NCBI GenBank assembly: GCA_903902915.1
Contig: CAIUWR010000092.1
Location: forward strand, 1 to 41,104
Direction of reading: 5' to 3'
DNA length: 41,104 nt
DNA from: an uncultured Hyphomicrobiales bacterium
Lineage (GTDB): Bacteria > Pseudomonadota > Alphaproteobacteria > Rhizobiales > Beijerinckiaceae
Made by a program: the position numbers and the translations under genes. The notes beneath the pieces were generated by a model, which was not told the DNA's origin, did no database searches, and saw only the letters and a program-made list of their open reading frames with translations. Positions 7,177-15,193 of the stretch are shown piece after piece. The number at the start of each line of letters is the position of its first letter. Position 1 is the stretch's first letter.

Positions 7177-9495
7177 TTAAGCGCGCTTCGCCTCGTCCAT
7201 GATCCGCCACAAACGTTCGGGGGTCGCGGGCATCTCGACATGCGTGACGCCCAGATGGGACAGCGCGTCCACCAGCGCATTGCCAACAGCAGGCAGCGCG
7301 CCCACGCAGCCCGCCTCGCCCGCGCCCTTCACGCCCAGAAGGTTCGTCTTCGTCGGCACCGGATTCGACTTGATGTCGATATGCGGGAAGATTTCCGCAT
7401 GGGGCATGGCGTAATCCATGAAGGAGCCAGTCAGGTTCTGCCCGCTGGTTGGGTCGAAGCGGATCTGCTCCATCAGCATCTGCCCCACGCCCTGGGAAAT
7501 GCCGCCGATGATCTGCCCCTTGAGGAGCAGCGGATTGAGCACATTGCCCACATCGTCCACCACCACATAACGATCCATTTCGACCTGCCCGGTGTCCTCG
7601 TCGATCTCGAGTTCGACGATGTGGCAGCCGTTGGGATAGTTCTGCTTGGTCGTGTGATAGGCGGCGGTGGCGTTGAGGCCCAGCTCCATGCCCTGGGGCA
7701 GGTTCTTCGGGCTCATGGCGGCGCGCGCCACATCCTTCATGGACAAGGTGCGATTGGTCTGGCGGGCGGTGAAGACGCCCTCGGCGAAGTCCACCTCATC
7801 CACGCCCATCATATGGGCCGCGATCTTCTTCGCCTTGTCGACGACCTTGCCCGTGGCGACGGTCACAGCCGAACCGCCCAGCGAGGCGGTGCGCGAACCG
7901 CCCGTACCCTCGCCGAAGAAGACCTGATCCGTGTCGCCTTGCAGATAATGGATCTCGTCGGGATGGATGCCCAATGTGTCCGACACGATCTGTTTGAAGA
8001 TGGTCTCGTGCCCCTGCCCCTGCGTGACCGAGCCCGCCAGAACTGTGACGGAGCCCGTGCGATCAAAGCGCACTTCGGCGCCCTCATAGCCTGGCGAAGC
8101 CGCCTTTTCGATGGTGAAGGACATGCCGATGCCGCGCAACTTGCCGCGCTTGCGCGCCTCGGCCCGGCGCGCCTCGAACCCCTTGTAGTCCGCCATTTCA
8201 AGGGTGAGATCGAGGATCTTCTCGAACTCGCCGCAGTCAATATTGAAGGACAAGCCTGTCTGGAAAGGCATTTTTTCAGGCGGGATCAAATTGCGGCGGC
8301 GCAGCTCCGCCGGATCAATGCCCAGCTCATCCGCCGCCATATCGACAATGCGCTCGATGACGAAAGCCGCCTCCGGGCGTCCATTGCCGCGGAAGGGGCG
8401 CATGGGATTGGTGTTGGTGTAAACCGCCGTCACGTCCACATGGATCGCCGGCGTCAGATAGACGCCCGCCAGCGTGCCAAGGTTGCTATAGGCGCCGCTG
8501 TCCGTGCCGGGCTGCGTATAGCTGCCCATATTCACAAGATTATGCACCCGCAAGCCAAGGAACATGCCGTTCTTGTCGAGCGCGAGTTCGGCGTCCGACA
8601 CATTGTCGCGGCCATGGGCGTCGGCGAGGAAACTCTCGGAGCGCGTGCTCACCCATTTCACCGGATGGCCCGTCACCTTGGAGGCCAGCAACACGAGGCC
8701 CACTTCGTTGAACACGCCCGACTTCATGCCGAAGCTGCCGCCGATGTCGCCCGCAACCACGCGCAAACGGCTCTCGGGGATGTTCAGCGTCTCGGCAAGC
8801 TCCTCGCGGAAGTTCAACGCGCGCTGCAGCGTCGTATAGATCGTGTAGCGGTCGGCGGCCTGATCGTAATGGCCGATGGAGCCGCGCGTCTCCATGGTCG
8901 CCGCCGTCACGCGGCTGATCACGAAGCGCTTCTTGACGATATGGTCGGCCTTGGCGAAGGCGGCGTCGGTCGCCTGTTTGTCACCTTCCAGATGCACGAA
9001 GCAGATGTTGTTTTCGCAATCGTCCCAGACCAGAGGCGCGCCCGGCTGGGAGCCCAGCGCCACGGAGGTGACCGAGGGCAGAATGTCGTAATCGACCTCG
9101 ATCAGTTCGGCGGCGTCCTGCGCCTGCTCGATGGTGTCGGCCACGACGAAGGCCACGGGGTCGCCGACGTAGCGCACCTTCACCTTCGCCAAGGCTGGAA
9201 AATGCGGGCGATACATGGGCGAGCCGTCGCGCTTCTTCTTGCCCTCCGCGCGCGGCAGATCGCCATAACCGGACTTCGCCCAATCCTCGCCGATCAACAC
9301 GGCGCGGACGCCGGGCGCAGCCTTGGCCTTCGAAATATCGAGGCGGGTGATGTTCGCATGGGCGTGGGGGGAGCGCAGCACATGGCCGTAGAGCATGCCG
9401 GGAAAGGCCAGATCGTCCACATAGCGACCGCCGCCTTTGAGAAGGCGCGGATCCTCAAAGCGTGTAACCGGCTGTCCGATCGCAAACTCACCCAT
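7177..9495 (-). CDS. Molybdopterin hydroxylase large subunit (CoxL-like, paralogue 2)
   Basis: 772 residues from the ATG at 9495, which gives the family opening MGEFAIGQPVTRFEDPRLL; an in-frame TTG at 9513 would add six residues without family support. This is a Mo-cofactor-binding large subunit of a xanthine dehydrogenase/CO dehydrogenase-type enzyme. The active-site loop reads PFRGNGR (367-373), different from both other copies here. The Mo-binding segment is GSVTQGQGHETIF and the catalytic Glu is in GAGEAG near the C-terminus. It is the last gene of a large-small-medium-large operon, 87 bases after the FAD subunit, with competing hairpins in that gap. The different loop suggests another substrate pocket from paralogue 3. 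Family is certain, substrate unknown. Confidence 0.9.
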   Translation of the reverse strand: MGEFAIGQPVTRFEDPRLLKGGGRYVDDLAFPGMLYGHVLRSPHAHANITRLDISKAKAAPGVRAVLIGEDWAKSGYGDLPRAEGKKKRDGSPMYRPHFPALAKVKVRYVGDPVAFVVADTIEQAQDAAELIEVDYDILPSVTSVALGSQPGAPLVWDDCENNICFVHLEGDKQATDAAFAKADHIVKKRFVISRVTAATMETRGSIGHYDQAADRYTIYTTLQRALNFREELAETLNIPESRLRVVAGDIGGSFGMKSGVFNEVGLVLLASKVTGHPVKWVSTRSESFLADAHGRDNVSDAELALDKNGMFLGLRVHNLVNMGSYTQPGTDSGAYSNLGTLAGVYLTPAIHVDVTAVYTNTNPMRPFRGNGRPEAAFVIERIVDMAADELGIDPAELRRRNLIPPEKMPFQTGLSFNIDCGEFEKILDLTLEMADYKGFEARRAEARKRGKLRGIGMSFTIEKAASPGYEGAEVRFDRTGSVTVLAGSVTQGQGHETIFKQIVSDTLGIHPDEIHYLQGDTDQVFFGEGTGGSRTASLGGSAVTVATGKVVDKAKKIAAHMMGVDEVDFAEGVFTARQTNRTLSMKDVARAAMSPKNLPQGMELGLNATAAYHTTKQNYPNGCHIVELEIDEDTGQVEMDRYVVVDDVGNVLNPLLLKGQIIGGISQGVGQMLMEQIRFDPTSGQNLTGSFMDYAMPHAEIFPHIDIKSNPVPTKTNLLGVKGAGEAGCVGALPAVGNALVDALSHLGVTHVEMPATPERLWRIMDEAKRA

Positions 9496-9496
9496 G

Positions 9497-9555
9497 GCGC
9501 CCGCCCTCTTCAAATCTTGAAATCATGGAATGCAGGCGGGCGCTTTCGCCCGCCT
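9497..9555 (-). promoter_or_regulatory. Three-arm competing hairpin before CoxL-like paralogue 2
   Basis: On the transcribed (-) strand, arm 1 (GGCGGGCG, from 9554-9547), arm 2 (CGCCCGCC, from 9542-9535) and arm 3 (GGCGGGCG, from 9505-9498) occur in order. Arms 1 and 2 form a 9-bp stem with tetraloop AAAG. Arm 2 can instead pair 9 bp with arm 3, which lies directly before the ATG at 9495 and next to its AGAGGG ribosome site. The pairings are mutually exclusive, so this could set expression of the last operon gene. No T tract is present. Confidence 0.45.
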
Positions 9556-9582
9556 TGTGGCCCCGGAGCCGGAGCCCTTTGA

Positions 9583-10380
9583 TCAGCCCACCATGGCCTC
9601 AACCGCGCGGCGCGCGTAGACCGTGATGAGATGGGCGCGATAGGCCGCGCTGCAATGGATGTCGCCCATGAGCTGCTCGGCGGACACATGGATATTGGCC
9701 ACGCTGGCGGGCGCGAAGCTCTTCTCCAGCGCCGCTTCCATTTCGGCCACGCGGAACACGCAGGGGCCTGCGCCGGTGACAGCCACGCGCACCTTGGCGC
9801 CAAACTGCGCCACCATGACGCCCACCACCGCATAGCCGGAGGCCGGGTGACGGAACTTCATGTAGTAGGCGCGATCAGGAATCTGGAAACGCACTTCGGT
9901 GATGATCTCGGACGGCTCAAGCGCGGTCTCGAAGAGGCCCACGAAAAAATCATCCGCCGCGATCTTGCGCTGGCTGGTGACGATGGTGGCGTCAAGGCCC
10001 ACGCAAGCGGCGGGATAATCCGCAGCCGGATCGGAGTTGGCGACGGAGCCGCCGATGGTGCCGCGATGGCGCACGGCGGGATCGCCGATATTGCCCGCAA
10101 GCTGCGCCAGCGCGGGAAGCGCTTTCTGCACCTCGGCGGAAGCCGCGACGACCGCATGCGGCGTCATGGCGCGCACGACGACTTCCCCGCTCTCGACCGA
10201 AATCCCCTTGAGGTCGGAAATCGCGGCCAGATCGATCAGATCGCTCGGCGCCGCGAGGCGGTTCTTCAGGGTGGGGAGCAAGGTCATGCCGCCCGCGAGG
10301 AGCTTGGGATCCTCGGTGGCGGTAAGCTTGGCGGCCGCATCGGCGACGTCGGCGGCGCGATGATAATTGAAATTATGCAT
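9583..10380 (-). CDS. Molybdopterin hydroxylase medium (FAD) subunit, CoxM-like
   Basis: 265 residues, slightly shorter than the usual 280-290. It binds FAD and passes electrons from the FeS subunit to an acceptor. Both FAD-binding signatures are present: AGGMTLLP (29-36, family AGGQSLxP) and RHRGTIGGSVANSDPAAD (104-121). The C-terminal CO_deh_flav_C domain follows. It starts at an ATG 10 bases after the small-subunit stop, so the two are translated together. It is the only medium subunit in the window and would have to serve both operon large subunits, and perhaps the + strand one. Confidence 0.92.
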   Translation of the reverse strand: MHNFNYHRAADVADAAAKLTATEDPKLLAGGMTLLPTLKNRLAAPSDLIDLAAISDLKGISVESGEVVVRAMTPHAVVAASAEVQKALPALAQLAGNIGDPAVRHRGTIGGSVANSDPAADYPAACVGLDATIVTSQRKIAADDFFVGLFETALEPSEIITEVRFQIPDRAYYMKFRHPASGYAVVGVMVAQFGAKVRVAVTGAGPCVFRVAEMEAALEKSFAPASVANIHVSAEQLMGDIHCSAAYRAHLITVYARRAVEAMVG

Positions 10381-10390
10381 GGCGATCCCC

Positions 10391-10873
10391 TCAGCTGCGC
10401 GCGGCGTTCATCACGGCGCTTGCGTCCATGATGGCTTCGACGATGCCCTGATAGCCCGTGCAACGGCAAATATTGCCTTCGAGCTGGTGGCGAACGGTCT
10501 TCTCGTCAGCGCCCGGCAGGCGATTGGCGATATCGACGCCCATCATCACCATGCCCGGGGTGCAAAAGCCGCACTGCAAGCCGTGATGATCGCGGAAGGC
10601 CTGCTGCATGGGATGCAGCGTACCGTCGGCGGCGGCCAAGCCCTCGATGGTGGTGATCGCCTTGCCGTCGGCCTGAACCGCCAGCATGGTGCAGGACTTC
10701 ATGGCGACGCCGTCCACATGGACGACGCAGCAGCCGCATTGCGTGGTGTCGCAACCCACATGGGTGCCGGTCAGCCGCAGATGTTCGCGGATGAACTGCA
10801 CCAGCAGGGTGCGGGCCTCTACCTTTCCGCTGACGGCCTTGCCGTTGACGGTCATCTTGACATCAATATCCAC
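10391..10873 (-). CDS. Molybdopterin hydroxylase small (2 x [2Fe-2S]) subunit, CoxS-like
   Basis: 160 residues, typical length. The plant-type ferredoxin cluster is bound by Cys41, Cys46, Cys49 and Cys61 (CDTTQCGCC and KSC). The second, all-helical cluster uses Cys101/Cys104 (CGFCTPGM) and Cys136/Cys138 (CRCTGYQGI). All eight ligands are intact. The start is a GTG at 10873 with GGGAGG a few bases upstream. It relays electrons from the Mo centre to FAD in the large-medium-small heterotrimer. It follows large-subunit paralogue 3 by 36 bases in the same operon and is the only small subunit visible here. Confidence 0.94.
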   Translation of the reverse strand: MDIDVKMTVNGKAVSGKVEARTLLVQFIREHLRLTGTHVGCDTTQCGCCVVHVDGVAMKSCTMLAVQADGKAITTIEGLAAADGTLHPMQQAFRDHHGLQCGFCTPGMVMMGVDIANRLPGADEKTVRHQLEGNICRCTGYQGIVEAIMDASAVMNAARS

Positions 10874-10909
10874 TTTCGGTCCTCCCGAAACATTTCGCGT
10901 TGAAACGGC

Positions 10910-13243
10910 TCACGCCGCCTTGACGATGCTGGCTTCCTGAATGGCCCGCCAGACCCGCTCGGGGGTCAGCGGCATGTCGATATGGCTGACGCCGAGACGC
11001 GAGAGCGCATCGCCCACAGCCGAGAGGATGGCGGGGGGAGCGCCGCAGGCGCCAGCCTCGCCGGCGCCCTTGACGCCCAGTTCGTTGGTCTTGGCGGGCA
11101 CCACATTGAACAGCGCCTCGATCATCGGCATATGCGCGGCGCGCGGCATGCCGTAATCCATGTAGGACGCGCTGAGCAGCTGACCGTCCGCATCATAGAC
11201 CACATTCTCGGTCAGCGCCTGCCCCACCCCCTGCAAGACGCCGCCATAGACCTGGCCATGCACGATGAAGGGATTGAGAACCACGCCGCAATCGTCGACC
11301 GCGACATAGTTGAGAATTTCGAGCATGCCCGTCTCCGGGTCGATCTCCAGCTCGCAGACATGCGCGCCATTGGGGAAATTCTCGACGTCGTTCTCGAAGA
11401 CCACCGACTCGTCGAGGCCAAGCGCCATGCCTTCTGGAATCTTCTTCGCGTCGCGCGAAGCGGCCGCCACTTCGGCCAGCGTGACGCTGCTCGATTGCGC
11501 GCGGAACACGCCGCCTTCGAAGACCACGCGCTCGGCGTCGGTCTGCAACAGATGGGCTGCGATCTTGCGGCCCTTGGCGATGATGGCTTCAGAGGCGCGC
11601 TTGACGCCCATGCCGCCCACCATGGAGGAGCGCGAACCGAAAGTGCCGTTCGAGGTTTCGGGCGAGGTCGCGGTGTCGCCGTCGATCAGCTTCACCTTGT
11701 CGAAATCGACGCCGAGGAACTCGTTGACGAGCTGCGCATAGACCGTCGCATGGCCCTGCCCGTGCGAATAGGTGCCCGCGAACAGCGTCACATGGCCATC
11801 CTCTTCGAAGCGCATGCGCATGCCCTCGACGGGACGGCTGCCAGCGCCTTCGATAAAGGTCGAAAGCCCTATGCCGCGCAGCTTGCCGCGCGCAGCGGAC
11901 TCGGCGCGGCGCGCCTCGAAACTGTCCCACTTGGCGGCGTCCAGCGCCATCTGCATGGTGCCGTCGAAATCGCCAGAGTCGATGGTGAAGCCCAGATGCG
12001 TCTTGTAGGGCATCTGCTCCTGCGTGATGAAGTTCCGGCGGCGGATCTCCTCGCGCGACAGGCCCAGCGCCTTCGCGCCCGCGTCCATCAGCCGTTCCAT
12101 GATGTAATTGGCTTCGGGACGCCCGGCGCCGCGATAGGTGTCGGTGCAGATGGTGTTGGTGAACATCGGCTTCACGGAGAAGTAGAAGTTCGGAATGTCA
12201 TAGACGCAGGGAATGATGCGGCCGCCGCCCTCCATGGGCAGGCGCACGCCATTCTCCGACAGATAGGCGCCCACGTTGAGCAGGGTCTCGACCTTCAGCA
12301 CGCTGGCGCGGCCATTGGCGTCGAGGCCCATCTCCGCGATATTGATCTGATCGCGGCCATGATAGTCGGACACGAAGGTCTCGGAACGGTCGCCGCGCCA
12401 TTTGACGGGCCGCGCCAGTGCGCGCGCGGCGAAGGCGACCATGGCGGTCTCGGGATACATCTTGCTGCGAATGCCAAAACCGCCGCCGGTGTCGCGCGAA
12501 ATGATGCGCACCTTCTCGGGCGCCATCTTCAATAGGGCGCGCGCCAACGTCATTTGCAGGCGCCGACCGCCCTGGCTTGGGGTGTAGACCGTGAGCGACC
12601 CGGTGGCGGCGTCATATTCGGCGGCGGCGGAACGGGGCTCCATGGGGCTGACGATGAGGCGGTTGTTGACCAGATCGACCCGCACGCGCGTATGGGACGC
12701 CGCGAGCTTGGCCTCCACGTCAGCCTGGTCGCCATATTCCCAATGCACCACAAGATTCTCGCCGAATTCCGGCCAGACATGCGGCGCGTCCTTGTCGAGG
12801 CCGTGGGCGGTGGAGGCGATGGCGGGCAACACGTCATAGTCGATCTCGACCGCCTCTGCGGCGTCGCGCGCCTGCGCGGGCGTGTCGGCGATGACCATGG
12901 CGAGACATTCGCCCACGAAGCGGGTCTGATCGACAGGCATGATGCGGCGCGAGGGCTTGTTCATCGGCTTGCCGGAACGGTTCGTGTAGCTCGCGTCATT
13001 GATCATGACGCCCATGCCCGCATCCACGAGATCCTGCCCCGTGTAAACGGCGATCACGCCGTCCATGGACCGGGCGGCCAACGTATCGATGGCGGTGATC
13101 TTCGCATTGGCGTGGGGAGACCGAACGAAGGCGGCGTAGACCTGCGCCTCCAGGTTGATGTCGTCCGTGAATTCTCCGCCGCCTGTCAGAAGGCGAACAT
13201 CTTCCTTGCGCCTGACCGGCTGCCCGATACCAAATTCACCCAT
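10910..13243 (-). CDS. Molybdopterin hydroxylase large subunit (CoxL-like, paralogue 3)
   Basis: 777 residues beginning MGEFGIGQPVRRKEDVRLL, the family start. The active-site loop is TYRGAGR (369-375), the Mo-cofactor segment is GTYSHGQGHATVY, and the catalytic Glu is in GAGEAG near the end. It is the first gene of the large-small-medium-large operon and is divergent from the IclR gene, with operator-like palindromes between. Enzymes of this type oxidise N-heterocycles, aldehydes or similar; true CO oxidation (form I) is unlikely because the loop is not AYRCSFR. Compared with paralogue 2 the residues around the loop differ clearly, so this is not a recent duplication. Confidence 0.9.
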   Translation of the reverse strand: MGEFGIGQPVRRKEDVRLLTGGGEFTDDINLEAQVYAAFVRSPHANAKITAIDTLAARSMDGVIAVYTGQDLVDAGMGVMINDASYTNRSGKPMNKPSRRIMPVDQTRFVGECLAMVIADTPAQARDAAEAVEIDYDVLPAIASTAHGLDKDAPHVWPEFGENLVVHWEYGDQADVEAKLAASHTRVRVDLVNNRLIVSPMEPRSAAAEYDAATGSLTVYTPSQGGRRLQMTLARALLKMAPEKVRIISRDTGGGFGIRSKMYPETAMVAFAARALARPVKWRGDRSETFVSDYHGRDQINIAEMGLDANGRASVLKVETLLNVGAYLSENGVRLPMEGGGRIIPCVYDIPNFYFSVKPMFTNTICTDTYRGAGRPEANYIMERLMDAGAKALGLSREEIRRRNFITQEQMPYKTHLGFTIDSGDFDGTMQMALDAAKWDSFEARRAESAARGKLRGIGLSTFIEGAGSRPVEGMRMRFEEDGHVTLFAGTYSHGQGHATVYAQLVNEFLGVDFDKVKLIDGDTATSPETSNGTFGSRSSMVGGMGVKRASEAIIAKGRKIAAHLLQTDAERVVFEGGVFRAQSSSVTLAEVAAASRDAKKIPEGMALGLDESVVFENDVENFPNGAHVCELEIDPETGMLEILNYVAVDDCGVVLNPFIVHGQVYGGVLQGVGQALTENVVYDADGQLLSASYMDYGMPRAAHMPMIEALFNVVPAKTNELGVKGAGEAGACGAPPAILSAVGDALSRLGVSHIDMPLTPERVWRAIQEASIVKAA

Positions 13244-13406
13244 TCCCAGTGCCCCGTCCCGTGCTCGCGCCGCCTCGGCATACGTCGTTCCCCAAGCGCT
13301 TTAAGCCCTTTGTCGGCTGTGCCGCAAGGGGCTCAGCCGCCCCCGCTTCCGGGTGGGACGTCTGGTCGCGCGTCTCATGGAGCGACCCGTAGCCGATCTC
13401 GGATCT

Positions 13407-13430
13407 TTTCATTGATGAAATCCTATTTCA
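13407..13430. promoter_or_regulatory. Overlapping palindromes, IclR-type operator candidate
   Basis: Two perfect inverted repeats overlap: TTTCAT-TG-ATGAAA (13407-13420) and TGAAAT-CCT-ATTTCA (13416-13430). The second resembles IclR-family operators such as the E. coli consensus TGGAAATNATTTCCA. They lie 51 bases before the iclR-like start and about 165 bases before the divergent Mo-hydroxylase operon. Control of both units by the IclR protein is inferred. Confidence 0.6.
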
Positions 13431-13481
13431 AATCTACGCTGAGCGACGCGAAACACTCAAGCCCCCAGCTGAACTTCTTCC

Positions 13482-14321
13482 ATGACCAAGCCTGCCCCGC
13501 CCTACTGCGAAGACGAGACGCCCCAGCGCGACGAGGGCGAACAGCGCTATCGCGTGGAGGCGGTGACCCGCGCCGTGCGTCTGCTCAAGACGCTCCAGCA
13601 GAGCATGCCGCTGGACACGGCGGCGCTGGCCGCGGCGGCCGACGCTCCCCCCGCCTTCACCCAGATGGCCATGGAGACCCTCGCGAAACAGGGCCTCGCC
13701 CGCAAAACAGGCGCGGAGGGGCGGCAGCGCTGGGACATCGGGCTCGCCTGGCTGCGGCTGGCTGAGGCGCGCAGCCGCCAGATTGATCTGCGCGAACTGG
13801 CTCTGCCCATCATGCGACGCATGCGCGACGGGGTGGACGAGACGATCATCCTTGGCCTGCGACGCGGCGGGCGGCGGGTGAACATCGACTATGTGGAAAG
13901 CACCCAGGCGATTCGCCGCGTCACCCAGCATGGCCACGAGAGCCCGCTGCATGTGGGCGCGGCGGGCCGGGTGCTGCTCAGCGGCCTGCCCCACGACGAG
14001 GTGGGAGATTATTTCGCCAGCGTGGCGAGCGGCGCGGGCCGCAACGCCAAACTCTACGACATAGAGAAATACATCGCCGAAATCGCCGAGGTCCGCCGCA
14101 AAGGCTATGCTGACGTGCAGGGCGAACTCAGCCTCGACAGCTGGGCGGTCTCGGCTCCCGTTCATGACCACACCGGGGCCGTCATCGCGTCCTTGACGAT
14201 CTCATGTCCGAGCGACCGTTTCACCCCCGGCCTGGAAGCGGCCTGCATCGCCAATGTGCTCGAGGGGGCGAGCGAACTCTCCCTCCTTCTGGGCTTCACG
14301 CCCACCACCCGCGCGCCCTGA
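13482..14321 (+). CDS. IclR-family transcriptional regulator
   Basis: 279 residues. An N-terminal winged helix-turn-helix (about 23-85: VEAVTRAVRLLKTLQQSMPL followed by ALAAAADAPPAFTQMAMETL) precedes the IclR effector domain (about 100-275). The effector part shows characteristic LHVGAAGRVLLSGL and KGYADVQGELSLD segments and a C-terminal SAPVHDHTGAVIASLTIS stretch. IclR proteins usually control adjacent catabolic genes in response to a small acid or aromatic ligand. It is divergent from the Mo-hydroxylase operon, overlapping operator-like palindromes lie upstream, and the lyase gene begins 11 bases after its stop, so the two are probably one operon. Confidence 0.9.
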   Translation: MTKPAPPYCEDETPQRDEGEQRYRVEAVTRAVRLLKTLQQSMPLDTAALAAAADAPPAFTQMAMETLAKQGLARKTGAEGRQRWDIGLAWLRLAEARSRQIDLRELALPIMRRMRDGVDETIILGLRRGGRRVNIDYVESTQAIRRVTQHGHESPLHVGAAGRVLLSGLPHDEVGDYFASVASGAGRNAKLYDIEKYIAEIAEVRRKGYADVQGELSLDSWAVSAPVHDHTGAVIASLTISCPSDRFTPGLEAACIANVLEGASELSLLLGFTPTTRAP

Positions 14322-14332
14322 CCGGAGCCCCC

Positions 14333-15193
14333 ATGAACTGGAACGAACGCCGCGCCCGCATGCGCGCCATCCTGGAAGGCGAGGGCTGCATCTATCCCGC
14401 CTCGGTCCATGATCCGATTTCGGCCAGGCTGGCGCAGAGCGTCGGCTTTGAAGCAGGCATGTATGCGGGCTCCATCGCCTCGCTGGCGGTGCTGGGCGCG
14501 CCTGACCTGATCTTGCTGACCCTCACCGAATTCGCCGATCAAGCCTTGCGGATCAACCGCGCCTCCGACTTGCCCGTGGTGGCGGACGCCGACCATGGCT
14601 ATGGCAATGCGCTGAACGTCATGCGCACCGTGCAGGAGCTGGAAGCGGTCGGCCTCGCCGCGCTCACCATCGAAGACACGCTGCTGCCCCGCCCCTTTGG
14701 CGACGCCACCGTGCGGCCGATGTCCATCGACGAGGGCGTGGGCAAGATGAAGGCCGCCGTGGCGGCGCGCACCGATCCGTCCATGGCGATTCTGGCGCGC
14801 ACCGGCGCCATCGCGATGACCGGGCTGGAGGACACGCTGGCCCGCATCCGCGCCTATGAAAAAACCGGCGTTGACGGGATCTTTCTGGCCGGAGTCCGCA
14901 CAAGGGCCGAGATCGAGGCGATCCACGCCACGACGAAGCTGCCGATCCTCTTCGGCGCGCTTGTGCCCGAGATCGACGACACGGACTTTCTGGCCGCCCA
15001 CGGGGTGCGCTTCGCCCTGCAAGGACACGCGCCCTTCATGGCCGCCATCGAGGCCGTGCGGGCCACCATGCAGGCCCTGCGCGACGGGGTGAAGCCCGCC
15101 GACCTGAAGGGCCTGCCCTCCGACGCCCTCGTGAAAGAGGTCAGCCGCGAGGCGCATTGGCGCGCCGCGACCAACGCCTACCTCATGCCGTGA
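14333..15193 (+). CDS. Isocitrate lyase/PEP mutase superfamily protein, oxaloacetate decarboxylase-like
   Basis: 286 residues from the ATG at 14333 (GGAG five bases upstream). The (beta/alpha)8 lyase signature DADHGYGNALNVMRTV (85-100) followed by LTIEDTLLP places it with the oxaloacetate decarboxylase group typified by Pseudomonas PA4872, also about 287 residues. The KKCGH motif of true isocitrate lyase is absent. Expected chemistry is Mg2+-dependent C-C cleavage or decarboxylation of a 2-oxo or 2-hydroxy diacid. Related superfamily members include 2,3-dimethylmalate lyase of nicotinate breakdown, so another substrate is possible. It is coupled to the IclR gene; its 3' end overlaps the convergent ThDP gene by 11 bases. 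Confidence 0.82.
   Translation: MNWNERRARMRAILEGEGCIYPASVHDPISARLAQSVGFEAGMYAGSIASLAVLGAPDLILLTLTEFADQALRINRASDLPVVADADHGYGNALNVMRTVQELEAVGLAALTIEDTLLPRPFGDATVRPMSIDEGVGKMKAAVAARTDPSMAILARTGAIAMTGLEDTLARIRAYEKTGVDGIFLAGVRTRAEIEAIHATTKLPILFGALVPEIDDTDFLAAHGVRFALQGHAPFMAAIEAVRATMQALRDGVKPADLKGLPSDALVKEVSREAHWRAATNAYLMP

Noticed and set aside
2698-13243. Calling the CoxL/M/S set a true aerobic CO dehydrogenase.
   Set aside because: All three large subunits lack the AYRCSFR active-site loop that binds the Mo-Cu centre, and no CoxDEFG maturation genes are present.
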